Shown here: positions 29,759 through 41,705 of the stretch, one piece after another
Numbering within the stretch: the stretch's first letter is position 1
How the letters are laid out: every line of letters begins with the position of its first letter
Assembly (NCBI GenBank): GCA_905221605.1
Contig: CAJNDS010002535.1
Coordinates: forward strand, 1,152,001-1,216,000
Length of the DNA: 64,000 nt
Source: Symbiodinium natans
Lineage: Eukaryota > Sar > Dinophyceae > Suessiales > Symbiodiniaceae
Reading direction: 5' to 3'
Program-made: the position numbers and the translations under genes
The notes under the pieces: model-generated
What the model was told of the DNA's origin: nothing
The model's database searches: none
Seen by the model: only the letters and a program-made list of their open reading frames with translations

Positions 29759-32700
29759 GCAACAGGTTCACGGTTCAAGATCTATTCGACAACACGTGGC
29801 ACCGCTGCTCTTTGAAACCCATTTATGCCGCTTGCAAGGAAGGAGAATGTGGCAAAAACTGAAAGCTAGGCACCGCCCAAAACAGCAACAGCTACGAAAG
29901 CGCAAGACGACAACCATTGCAATACCGTGCGGCCCATTTGCTCAGATATGTTGTCGACATTGCAAACCATCTTACCAAAATCACGACTTGCCAAGCGGCG
30001 CCAGGAGCCACCAGGACTGTCGTGATCCGAGGCCCTGCAGTGTGAAAAGTGAGCCCTGTAACGAAGCCTTGCGCAGCATGGCAGTGCACCCTGCCATCCA
30101 GACCAACGCCACGCCTGAGGCAGAAATGAAACCCCATTTCGACCTAGGGCGCTAAACAAGCCGAACACAGAGCACCAAATCATGGACTCATGGACCTGCA
30201 AGTTCAGCAACGCCCGAGTCACTGCTTCTGCTCCCCAGTAGCCTGCGAAACATTTCAACGATTCAAGCCGACACATCGGCATATCATGACCTACGGCTTT
30301 TATAGATGGTTTTAACAACCTGCCATAAACTTGCTGCTGGTCTTCCTTGCTTCAGATCAACTTTCAAGATCCCCAATTTGTAGCTTCTAGCTTTGTTTGA
30401 CGAGAGACATCTCAAGCGTCGCAGGCAGCCGTGCAGCTGCAGCTCGGGGAACGGACTCCATGGCTTGTCAGCCAAAAGTCCCAAGTAATAAGGAACGGAT
30501 TCTTAGGGCTGCTAGTGTGCAGAAGATAGCACAACAGCACCGGGAATGATCAGCAGATCACCCCCTATTTCGGGTCAAGGCTGGCATTGACGGAATGAAG
30601 CGAATGTCTGAAAGCGTCTGAAAGCGCTCTTTGAATCTCTGTGCTTTCCATCTTCTAGTGGCTAGACGCTGTTCGGAGTGAAGGGATGCAAGAAAAGCAC
30701 CATCACAAGTGCCCGGGGTCAAAGGAAATGAGGCGCTCGTTTGTCGTATCGGCTCCTCAAACTCAGCATTACTCAGCCGGCTTTGACGCTTGTCCACACC
30801 GCGGTTGACATGTAAACCTTTTGATTTACGAGGAAGCTCCATGCGCCCAAGCGCCGTGCTCCCAGAGAGCTTCTGCAAGGAAGGGGTCGATCAAGTCCGT
30901 CCACATCATATTCAGAACCTCTTAATTACACTTTGCGTACAGCATTCCCACAGTACTGCGGGCAATTTCAAGCCGTATCTCACGAATCTATCTCATGCAC
31001 TGAGTGTGGCACGCGGTGTCTGTTCTGAAGGCTGAACCCCTGGGACTCAGCAAACTCGACGATCTTTGCGCACCTTACTATTATCTATTAAGGTCAAGCA
31101 AGCTTGTATTGACGTGTTCATGCAGTTCGGGCTGCCAAGCCTAGTACACATGATGAATGGACTAGTCAGCGCCATGCCTCACACCGATAGCCTGTCACAA
31201 GAGCCCCGCTCTTTCCGTGACAAGAAGTTTGGAATGCCGACCTGGCACACAACGCAAAGGAATAGCATAAGATGGAAGACCGGTGGAAATAGTATGCGGT
31301 AGATGCGAAACAAAGGCAGCAGCAATAGAATTCTAATCATGGCGCGCTGACACAGTCAACACTTTGAAAGTACACAGGCCTGGACTGTCGCAAGATCCAG
31401 TGAATCCAGCGTAGAGAGCATGGAATCCAATGGACAAGTGTGAACTTTGTGATCTGTCTCAGCACCGAGCTCTGGATACTTTTGCTCTGAGAAGAAGCTA
31501 CTCAAAGAGCCCGTGAAAGATGTCCTGCATACAGCATCTTACAAGAGTTGGAGAAAATTGGTCCGGGGAAAAGAACCGATTGCTAGACTGGACGAGCAAA
31601 ACTGTCAACACCGTGCAATCTTCGACGTTACTAGTTCTGTTAGCAGTTGCGCATTAAGAAGGCAGGAAGAAATCCCCGTGCGACAACGCCTTCCAACGCT
31701 GCCCGGCCCAGCATCTCTAGTTTATCAGTAGTTTTTCAGTGGCTTTTCAAAGTCCTCCATCATGACTTCTCAGTTGTTAATTCCCGAGCCTGTTCTCCAG
31801 CTTCTTCCGAACTTTCTTCTCCTGTCGAAAAAAAACTAGAAAACACGTCCTCTCGTGGACTGCAGGTCGCAACGTCATGACAGTACCTCTCCAAAGCTGC
31901 CAACATCCTCCTAAAACCGATATGTTTTGACAGTTTGACAGTGCATGCGTCCTTCTTCGGGAACTTAATTTCCATGTCAATGCGGAGGCTGTCCTTCCAG
32001 TCTATGCAGTACGGTGCTTTTCAAGGACCATTGAAAGAACCTTCGGACCTTCGGTATACCCTGCCAAGCAATCGGATGTTCGTTTGCCGCAGCATGCTCC
32101 AAGCCGAACTGAGAAAAGGACTTTGCTGACATGTGCCATCGGCCTTGCTGTATGTTCTTCTTGTCGAGGCATATACATGGCCTATAACAAACTGAGAATT
32201 CTTGGTTTCTGGCAGTACACCCTCAGCGTGGTCAGCACAAGGAAGTACGACCTCACGCACTCTACAAAACCCTTCAGTTGGCATTGCCGAGGGGGAAGCA
32301 CTAAGCATCAAGACGACGCCCGAAGAGCCGTTCTTAAACACCTGTCTCTGCTGAAATGTCCTCCACAACCCATGATTGTTCGCGAATGCCCTCGTCTCTT
32401 CGCAAGCTGTGATTGAGGTCTATTTTCACAGTGTGACCTTCACTTCGTCACTATTGAATGCCTCCCCCTCCAGGCGCAATGCAAACATAAATGCAACATG
32501 CTACTGTCAATCTGAAAATAAAACAAACCCGCCCCGACTATTCAAACAACGATGATGTGAGGCAGAACACCGTTCTTCCTGAAGGCGCCAACCTTAGGGA
32601 GTCGGGTGTGCAACAATAGATGATGTCCCCTGCACTTTCCTGTCAGAAACGTTCCTGACCTTCATGATCCCATAAGTGCCCAACGACTCGGGTGCAGCAG

Positions 32701-35700
32701 CATGGATCGATGGCAACATGTTGTTACTCGATGCTGCTTGGAAAGGCAAGACGTGGCTTGAAACGAGTCTTTCCTGAAGAGTGTCCATGAGCTCTGAAAA
32801 ATGATCGAAACAGGATTTTGGCTGCGGGTCACATGAAGACCATAATGAGCATCCAACAGCTTAAACAATCTCAGCAGTCATGTATGCCCCTAATTAGGCA
32901 TGCACATGCATGCACCCGCTCGCAACTTTATCTCATTCATGTTGCTGCTGGAGGGACAGTATTTGAAGCCTTTCTATCACACTCCCTGAAGAGGATTCTT
33001 CACGAATCACCGCCGGACGTTTTCACAGCTGAGAACTCCCCTCCTCCGGGCCGTGGCTTTTGAGCAAACATGACCACTGGGGGTCACTGGAGGGTCACAC
33101 AATCAGTAACCTCCAGCACCGCCGCTCGAGTGTCATTTCTTACACCGATAAAACGTGAGAATGAGCCAACAGGGTCTTTAGCTTAAACAAATTTGAGCTA
33201 GCTCGGCATTTGCAAACCTCGGGGTCGAAATTGGTGTATACTCGCGCAGCGTCGCTCGGCACTCGCAAACAGTTTCCAAACCAGTATGTTGCAACATGTG
33301 CTAGTAACACATGCACCAGGAAGCGCATCGACAAGTCCAAGGCAGGAGCACAGGCATGAATTAATACGTTTTAATATACCCATGTTAATGCAAGGCTTGG
33401 AAGGCACTCCCCATGCAGGCTCGCTTCCCTTCATGCGACCCTGCCTCTCGCCATCGCTTCACTTCAATTAAAGCAGCGCGTAGCAGCGAATGAGCATATC
33501 AGTTTGGGGACGAAGGCACAGGTGCTGAAGTGACTCGCTAATCTGAAGGGATGCTCTTTTTTTGCTCTGGCCAGTTGGGTTTGTTTCGCCTTTTGTCCGT
33601 GCCAACCCGAAACCGTCCCAGGCATTGATTGACAGAACAGGCAAGAACAACAGCCTGCACTTGCTATCTGCAGAATGATCCCGATTCGTGGTTCGCCCCG
33701 TCCCGCCCCACCAGCCTAAAACCTGGGAACGCCCTGATCATACACACACACACACACTCATCAGTACTAATGAGAAACCCTATACATGCTCAGGGAAGAC
33801 CACCTCAGTGAAGACCACAATAGAAGCCCTGCCTCACACGATCTTATGTGTATCACAAATGTTTTCTGGTCCTCTGGCTGCCTTGGTCTGTGTGAAAGCA
33901 GTGGCTCTGTGAACCTCTGTGAATGAGTGCAGCGCATGGACATTTTGCCATCATGCTTGTAAAGGAGAACAAACACACATCCCGACGGTTGCGCTCCTCT
34001 CCCTGTTTCTGGAAACATAACCCCATCAGCCTTTTGCGATGCACTTTCCACATGTGTGGAAGGCTCAAACAGAACACCAAGGTGCCTTGTAAGGCTCAGC
34101 CAGGGCCAACCTGGACACAAAGACCAAACACTGCCAAACACTCATCCGGGATTCCGGGCAGACCGGCGGTGCCTTTGGGATGTCGAAGTGTTCGGACAGG
34201 CTTCCCAAATGAGCGTTGAGCTTGTCCATGCGCTGCCGATGTCTCAGCCAAGAGCCACCACAATGATGGAGCAAGTGCTGCAGAGATGACGAAGCGCCTA
34301 CGCAACATTCACTTGAAAGGACTTGTCAAATGTTGCCAACTCAATTTTGACCAAGGTGCGTGTACTGAATCGCCTGCCAATGGTGGCGAAAACTTGCCAA
34401 ATACACGAACGCTTGCCAAAGGCTCTGAACTCACTGGCCAGCACCCACATTCGTTCAGTTTGATTGCAGCACTAGCCATCACCTGAAGCAACTTCGAGTT
34501 CTTAGACATTTGCAAACATCAAGGGGAAATATGTGAATAAAGTGCGAATGTCATGCGCACAACAGAAATCACAAGAAGGCCTCGTTTACACGCTGGTTTG
34601 TTCGCTTCTCCCTGGGTCAGCATGAGGGAACACGCTTATGGCACTCGATTCGAACAGAACAGATCCACCACACCTTAACCAGACAAACTGGGGCCCCCGG
34701 CCTAGCCAGCTGAAACGTCTTCTGAGTTGTTGTGGGCCCCTGGGTGGCTCCCTTCATCAGCTCGGACTGCTCCTGCAAGATGCAACAAACTCTCGAGAAA
34801 CCACAGTCGGCCCAACATGAACCTCCATGCCGATGATGGAAGATATACTGTATTTGACTGGACATCTTGGCGGTATGAAAACGCGGGCATCGGTGACAAT
34901 GCTACGTCATCATGAATTTCATCAAGCTTGCGAACAACAAAAGAACATTGCTCTCGATGGCCTGCAGCTCTAGCTCTGCGTTGGCCTCGTTTACACATCT
35001 TCGGGGCCCAAGGACACAAACGCAACACCACTTCCATGAGTCACCACAAAACAAGCATGCTTGTTGTCACATGCCTGGAGTTGCTCTGTCAAAATGTCTT
35101 CTTGAGACTTTTTCTTCCTGAGCAAACTGCCGCAGATCAGCCTTGAATCTCACATGGGATCTTTGCTTGCATGCGTCAAGCGCCGGGCTTTTTTGTAGCC
35201 TTCACGCCGACTTCCCTTGCACACGTGCAACATGTATGGAGTAACAGCCAGAGTCCTCTGCCTGCTTTTGTCACCGCCTTTGAGCTTCAATCCGGACTTG
35301 ATGACCGAGTCCTCGGCTGAGTTCAAAAACAACTAGAGCTGGGCACATGCTTGACAGCTGGAGTTTGTTAACCACGTGCGTTGAGGCAACATATTTCCCC
35401 GATGACGATGAAGCCATGCGGCACAAACCCCTCACTGCTTTGCTTCAACACGACCTTGTTGGTTACCAAAGCTTGCAACGACCTTGCGCAAATGGCATTG
35501 CAGCACGCCCTGTGCTAGCCTAAAACACCTCTGAGCCCACGGTTCATGCATATACACATGGATTAGACAGCGAATGTTTTTCCACTGGCTTTTGTTCAGA
35601 CATTAATCATGTGATTCGTTTTGGATCTTCTTGGCATATTCAAAAACTCAGCGGCTGTCTGTAGTTTGTGCCTGAACTCTTGGCGCTATCATTTGCGCAA

Positions 35701-37497
35701 CCGGCTGTAGCCGCACCGCTTTTCGTTTTTATGCAGCATCACAACGCTGGGAAACACACGCATTGATCACTTTCACTTCATAAGCAAATAGAAAACAAGG
35801 CCTGTACTGACACTGTTCGCCGCCTCCCCCCTGCCCCCTTCCGCTTTTCGCTTTTGTACATGGGCAGCAGTGTAGCATTTCAGCCGCAAATGGGTGGAGC
35901 CCCCCCTCGCCCCCTTTTGGCCAAGCCCAAAACTATTTCTTTACGAAGGTCAGACAGGTTTGCCTCCGCCTGAAACCAACAGCCCAGCCAAAGCCCGCCC
36001 TTCGCTTCACAAACAAAACCTTTGAATGCAATACAGGACTCGGCCAGGCCAAGCTAAAGGCAAATTTTGTAAGGCCAGGTATCCTTTCATCAGCCCTGCC
36101 AAAATTCCTTGACCAAGCCTTCGAATCCAATTGTTGCCCTTACCTGTTCTCAGTGTCGTCCCCTCGAACCCGCCCCCCCCCTTTTTTGCTGACACAAAAA
36201 GATGCCTCTCAAGACCACCTACTGGTATCACAACGCCTTGTTTCAGGTTGGATTCCAAGTGGTGGGCTTCCCAACCGAGTCAGCGAATGCCTGGCCAGCC
36301 AAACGCAACAAGAACCTGCAAGTCCTCATCCCCGTTCGTGGTTTGATTGCTCCTGCGAAGCTTTCCGACTTTTCTCTTCAGTACAAATCGACGCTTTAAG
36401 AGTCAGCGCTGCACGGGGAAACCGTGGTATCGGAACCCAAATTTGTATACTCGCTTGACATTGTTTCGGGTCAGCAGTGCCAAAAAACTTAACTGAAGAC
36501 ATCGGCAAGCGGGTTCACCATCCTTGTATTTGTCGTCGTTTTTAGTTTGAACTTGTCTTCGAATGTCAAATGTCCTGGCAGTTGCAGGGACCGGTCGTGT
36601 CTGGTCAAGATCCTGGCCGGCGTCTTGGCTTTGAGAGCCGAACTTGTCGCCGTGTGTCTATATGAAGTGCTGGAGGTTACAGGGATCCGGGTGACGGTTT
36701 GGCCCCTCCTGACTCAACACTGGGGGAAGTTATTTGCAGGTCCTTGAGCTTACAGGCCACAGGCTTGAAGGCTGGAGACTTTAGGTCTGTGAGCTTCGGG
36801 CTACGGCCTTGAAGGTTTGAAGCGTAAAAGCCTCAATGCATGGACTCAGCGTTTGGAATCCGGTCTCCCAGGGCAGTGTTCTATGCTGGACCACTTTTCA
36901 ATGGAGTTAGTCGGGGTCAAACATAGAGCCATCGTAGACTGCCCCCCTTTGAAAGTTTGATCGCCTTGCTGCTTCACACAGGGTTTAAAAGGGGATCCTT
37001 GCTTGGTTTGAGGGCCAGGACAAATTCAATTCGAGTTTCAGAGACCAGGACCTTGGGGGAGAGTGCGGGTCAACGCTGTTCAGCTTTTCCGTGGCCACAA
37101 GAAAGACTTGAAACCACATGAAGATGCTCAGCACGTTTGAAGTGTTGGTCGCGCGCGCGCTAAACATGCCATTCCATCCCACAACTAACCCAACGTATCT
37201 AGCCTAAGTCCGGACAATAGCATGCTGCTTGAATGACCTTTTTTTTGCGGTTCCATTGAAGATTGTCAAGGTATTGTCGGACATGAATATGGCACCACAA
37301 CCGACAATTGCACCAAAAACCACTGCACATGCGGAACACCTCTTTTCACAAAAGCTCAAAACTACTGATGGTTTGCGCTAAAATGTCAATCATCCACGTG
37401 GGGAGGTATACACATCAAAAATTACATTTGTCACTTTAGCAGGCTCTGCTTACAAGTTCGGAAACCCAAGAAGTTTGGGCGGGGGGCCGGGGTGGAG
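29759..37497. other. Host DNA, no recognisable gene
   Basis: Short frames only, with no family I can name. There is a small (CA)n tract near 33741, and several GC-skewed or T-rich patches. Upstream exons of the ABCD-like segment would be expected in the first few kilobases on the minus strand, but I could not identify them. Confidence 0.4.
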
Positions 37498-37632
37498 GGG
37501 GAAAACAGCAGAAGCGGACGAGACCGTGACAGCCAAAAACCGTACAAGCGGATGAGACCGCGACAGCAGAAAAACCGTAAACGCGGACGAGACCGTGACA
37601 GCCAGAAACAGCAGACGGACGGGACCATGACA
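37498..37632. repeat. Degenerate tandem repeat (~36 bp unit)
   Basis: 'gcggacgagaccgtgacagc' and variants occur four times at about 36-bp spacing. The Arg/Asp/Gln-rich frame across it is a repeat product. Confidence 0.7.
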
Positions 37633-38216
37633 GCCATCTGCTGGCTAAAGAAATTTTGGTTTTTTAGTCAGCGCACGTGCCCGTGGCGAAGCTGTGATTG
37701 GCCTGTGGTCAACCGCAGAGCAAGCGATAAGGCTGGGTTTAGGCTGCGATACCGCTTGCTATGCAACATGCTACAAGACGTTTTTCACCATCCAGTTGCA
37801 GTTTGAATGAACTGCTCTGTCTCATTGAAGGCGTGTTGAATCAGCACGTCCATACAAAATATAAGCGTCACACTATGGACCTGTGTTTTTTCGGTTAAAA
37901 CACTGCTATTCTCGAATTTACCATGTTTTTTAGCGACTTTTTTGAGAATTACAATGAATTTAAAGCCGATCTGGTTTTAAAGATTTGAAAAGAGGCCGGA
38001 GATTTGAAAATTACATGGGCCCCAATTAATTTTTGGAAAGATTTTAATGGTTTTAATTACACCAGCGAAAACCCCAAACAGAATCTATCGAATCATACCG
38101 GTTCAAGTTGGAATTTGTTGGAACCCAATGGCTTAGCTTACAAATTATATTAAATTATATGGGCTTTTAGTATTCTCTCTTGGTGATGTGACCGCTTAGA
38201 GAATGAGTGAACAGAA

Positions 38217-38269
38217 CCCCATAATTTAATACTATTCGTGCACCAGTTTACAATAGTATTATTATGGGG
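38217..38269. repeat. Mitochondrial-type stem-loop
   Basis: CCCCATAATttAATACTATT (38217-38236) pairs with AATAGTATTATTATGGGG (38252-38269) around a 15-nt loop, with a two-base bulge. Confidence 0.75.
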
Positions 38270-38707
38270 GTCTTTTCACCCTCATTCTCCCATCCTGGCT
38301 GTTACCTTCACGACTCAACAGATTAACTCCTAGAGACAGTAGTTGAGGTGTTAAAAACAGTGGGCTTTTGGGAACAACAGATCAAGATTAACCGTTCACA
38401 CCCTTGGAATCGCATGCCAGGTTAACCGTTTAAAAGGCTGAGTTTGTACCACAGACTGAATCCTAGACCAAACAAAGGCTAACGGATCACCCAGTCAAGA
38501 TGTACACTGTAACCGCGGTGAAGCATGAATACAACTACGCAGAGAATATTATAACAAGCGAACGAATAAAAGAATTAAGTGAGTTCGCGAGATTATAATA
38601 TGAACCAAGTGCACCTGTCATCTAATGATATCTAATGCGGCACGACGGTACGATGTGAAGAGAACAGTAATAATACTATGAATGAAGCATTATAAGTTAG
38701 CGCATGA

Positions 38708-39018
38708 ATGCTGAATTCGTATTATTATTTATTACGTGAACGAAACCACGAAATGAAGGAAATACCATTACAAGAACTGTATGGTGAATCTATAGCTCTT
38801 CATATGGGTACTTCCTCGGCTATCTTCCTATCTTTTGCTTGTTTCGTTTCATTTTTCTTTTCATTTTTATCTTTTCTATCACTAGTTAGAAATTGTAATT
38901 ATAAATAAAGGCTTAGGAATTTATTATTCATTTTTTGGATTCATCTTTGGAATCTCCGGAACATTAATATCAGTCCTTATAAGAATAAAAATATATTCAT
39001 CAGGAAATAGGATGATTT
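38708..39018 (+). pseudogene. cox1 5' end (mitochondrial copy), frameshifted and truncated
   Basis: The frame from 38708 encodes a hydrophobic N-terminus ending LSLVRNCNYK. After a one-base change of frame near 38905 the reading continues KGLGIYYSFFGFIFG, then ISGTLISVLIRIKIYSSGN, which is the start of cytochrome c oxidase subunit I in dinoflagellate and apicomplexan mitochondria. The match stops at TAA 39016-39018, where nuclear-looking sequence begins. It cannot make a functional protein: cox1 should run for some 500 residues. RNA editing in the organelle could explain some differences. Confidence 0.75.
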
Positions 39019-39131
39019 AATTTCTTGTTCTCATTGTCGAGCCAAAAAACTGCCTTACCAAACGTCCCGCAACCAGTGGCTACAGGGGAATCACTCAAGC
39101 TGACGATACTTTTCCTGGAGTCGTCGGGCAT

Positions 39132-39255
39132 GGTTGATATCCAAACTGGCGGCAGGGTGACAACTGCTGCGTCCCGCTCATAGCTAAGATTTCTGGTTGA
39201 TATCCAAACTGGCGGCAGGGTGACAACTGCTGCGTCAGTCCCGCTCATAGCTAAG
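39132..39255. repeat. Tandem duplication, ~60-bp unit
   Basis: The 57-bp unit starting 'ggttgatatccaaactggcg' at 39132 is repeated at 39195, the second copy with a 4-bp insertion (agtc). Confidence 0.9.
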
Positions 39256-40383
39256 TTTTCCAACTGTGAACAGTCTATGCTGGCCAGACGGACCAACCCA
39301 AACACCAAACGACCAACTGCTCTTTACGCCAGAGCTATCTATCAGATGATTGTAAGAACTTGAGTTGAACAATGTTTGTTGTTGCGAATGGAGCGCGAAA
39401 ACCGAAGCTAGAGGTTCAAAAACTCATGCTTCTGTCTTTACATGCACCCTAAAGAAAAGTTCCCAAATAAAAATGCAAATCTAGAGAGCGGCGACGTCCC
39501 GATCTTTGGAAAGAACAAGGCTACAAGAGTAAGACAGCGAACGCAGATACTAGCGCAGCTTCTTAAAGGCGCAAAAACAGCTCCACTGCGCAAGCAAGAG
39601 TCAGTGACTGCAAGCCAGAGGCAACTTTCAGAACTGCGCAATGCTAGAAGCCCCAGCTACAAAAACCCTGTTCCAATCTACGAATCGGTTCCAAAAGCCA
39701 GGGCTTGAGCTGCGGTTCCACCCTTCCACGGACTTCCTGGTGGCTTGACCACTCGATCAGACGCGGTTTTGTCTTGAGTCAGAAAAGGCGACCTTGGACT
39801 CCAGATTGTTTTGGCAGATGTTGGCGCCTCCGTGCGCGTAGATATTTGCAATTGTGATGGACGCAAGGAAGCATCTATGTAGCGTGGGTGCATCTTGGTG
39901 GAGGGTGAATCACTGCGTGCGGAGATTTGATTAAAATGAAGGGAGGTGCGCCTCCCAACCTCCCCCAACTTCAGTCTCATCAACTCCTCTGATTTTCAAA
40001 CAACAAAAAGACGCAAACCAACACAAAAATGGCAGTGGCAAGTTGCGCGGTTTAAAGCAACCTTTGGCCCTGCCTGCACCAACTTGCGTTTGCGCTACGA
40101 AAAAAACAAAGAAACGCGGGCGCCAGGTCATTAATCTCTCTAAAGAGATTGTAGAAAGGCTCCACTGAGCATCTTTAACGCCACGAGGCCTCTCCCGTTC
40201 GTCCTTGCCTTGAAGCTCTCGAAGCCTCTTCGCTCTCACCTTTTGAAGTCTGAGAAGCTTTTTGAAACCATCGCTTCTGAGGCTTTTTTTGGAGGTGAAG
40301 GTCTGAGAAGGCTGGTGAGGGTGAGACATAAGTCATGAGGGGCGGCTGGCAGGTCATAGGACATAGGACCTTGAATGGACCCT

Positions 40384-40583
40384 GGGTCCCACAAGGCCAA
40401 GAGGCCTGAAGAAGGTAGAAGCCACGCGGTGCAGATTCGGCTGGGCGGTGGGAGAAAATTCCCAAACCTGCGATAGAGCGACATGTTGGCCCTGCGCCGA
40501 GCCAAGAGTGAAAGACTCTGGGTTCCACAAAGGCCAAGGAGGCCTGCAGTGGGCGGAAGCCACGCGGTGCAGACTCGGCTGAG
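40384..40583. repeat. Two diverged copies of a ~63-bp sequence
   Basis: 'agccacgcggtgcaga' and its flanks (ggtc/ttccacaaggccaag...cggct) occur at 40384-40446 and 40519-40583 with about 80 percent identity. Non-coding as far as I can tell. Confidence 0.7.
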
Positions 40584-40603
40584 TCGAAGGGTGGGCGGGC
40601 GGG

Positions 40604-40801
40604 ACAAAATTTGACGCCGAAAACTGACATGCCAATCTTCAGTGCTGCGCTGAGGAGCTGCTGTGTTGCGTGATGACTGCACTCTTGTCTGCGATCGCTT
40701 CAGCATCTTGAACCGGCGCGGACTGATTCTCACGCAAGCTGTGTCATCAAGGCGCGGTTTAAAGTATGGCTTGAGGATGTTTTTCTTGGGCTCGCAGAAA
40801 A
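40604..40801 (-). repeat. Dispersed repeat R, copy 1
   Basis: The reverse complement of these 198 bp matches 56599-56798 at roughly 90 percent. Both copies can be read as MRISPRRFKM-KRSQ... but differ by frameshifts, so it is probably not protein-coding. No poly-A tail or target duplication was evident. Confidence 0.8.
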
Positions 40802-41057
40802 TGTCCGAGCATTTTCAAAAATCGACCTTCACTATCAACACGTTGCTTCAGCGCTTGAAAGCTGTTCAGGGTTGTTGCATGTCGCTTCGCCCGGCCCCTG
40901 CGGACAGGACCGGAACCCACACCATACGCAGACCAAACTAGGTGTATAATCTTGAAGGCTGTAGAGATATCTGCTGCGACCCCGGACTTGGGACCGGGCC
41001 GGCTCTTTTGTATTTGGCTGACACCCATCATCCAGCAAGTACCACTTTGACGATAAC

Positions 41058-41705
41058 ACTTCCTGTCCTGCATCAGAGCGCCGTCGGCACGACCCCATGT
41101 TCCGAGAACAGAGGAGGCCCCCGTTGCTCATCCCACGCATGATCCAGAAATAAAGCGGCGCCATTCTGCCTAGCAGCCTCTTGGCAAATTGCGCAACGCT
41201 CGGCTACCCAAAATGGAGCCGTTTTGCACAAGCCAAGGGCCGAGAAGTACTTTCGGCTTTGGATGGACCCTTGCACAGCACCGTCGGCACGATGTCGAGA
41301 GCACTTCCTGTCCTGCGTCAGAGCGCCGTCGGCACGACCCATGCTCTCAGAGCAGAGGAGGCCCCCGTTGCTCATCCCTTGCATGACCCAGAGATAAAGC
41401 AGCGCCATTCTGTGGAGCCCTCTTGGCACATTGCTCAACGCATCGACTTTTTTCAATGGGGCCGTTTTGCACAAGCCAGGGGCCGAGAAGTACTTTCGGC
41501 TTGGCCCTGCACAACTTCGTCGGCACGATGACGAAAACACTTCCTGTCCTGCATCAGAGCGCCGTCGGCACGACCCCATGTTCCAAGAACAGAGGAGCAC
41601 AAGCCTGGGGCCGAGGAGTACCTTCGGCAATGGGCTGCCTTGCATCACAGCTCCGTCGGCACGACCCCATGTTCGAAGAACGCGGAGGCCCCCGTTGCTG
41701 ATCAA
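41058..41705. repeat. ~240-bp tandem repeat, three copies
   Basis: Units begin 'acttcctgtcctgc' at 41058, 41303 and 41539 (periods 245 and 236), with a partial fourth copy carrying 'ccgtcggcacgaccccatgtt'. Each contains 'ccgttttgcacaagcc' and 'gaagtactttcggct'. Long frames on both strands across it repeat themselves and are artefacts. Confidence 0.85.

Larger units (their letters stand above)
38140..39018 (+). other. Nuclear insert of mitochondrial DNA (NUMT 1)
   Basis: Markedly AT-rich compared with its surroundings. It holds a strong stem-loop at 38217-38269, a style typical of dinoflagellate mitochondrial spacers, and ends in the first part of cox1. The left boundary is approximate. I could not identify rRNA fragments with confidence in the 38140-38700 part. 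Confidence 0.7.

Noticed and set aside
37492-37806. Arg/Asp/Gln-rich basic ORF
   Set aside because: Its distinctive half is the 36-bp tandem repeat; the rest looks random.
38140-38700. Mitochondrial rRNA fragments
   Set aside because: The sequence is AT-rich and mitochondrial-looking, but I could not match a specific rRNA core motif by eye.
41216-41237. Possible spliced-leader relic (agccgttttgcacaag)
   Set aside because: It needs several substitutions, lacks the conserved GGCTCAAG end and is part of the tandem repeat unit.
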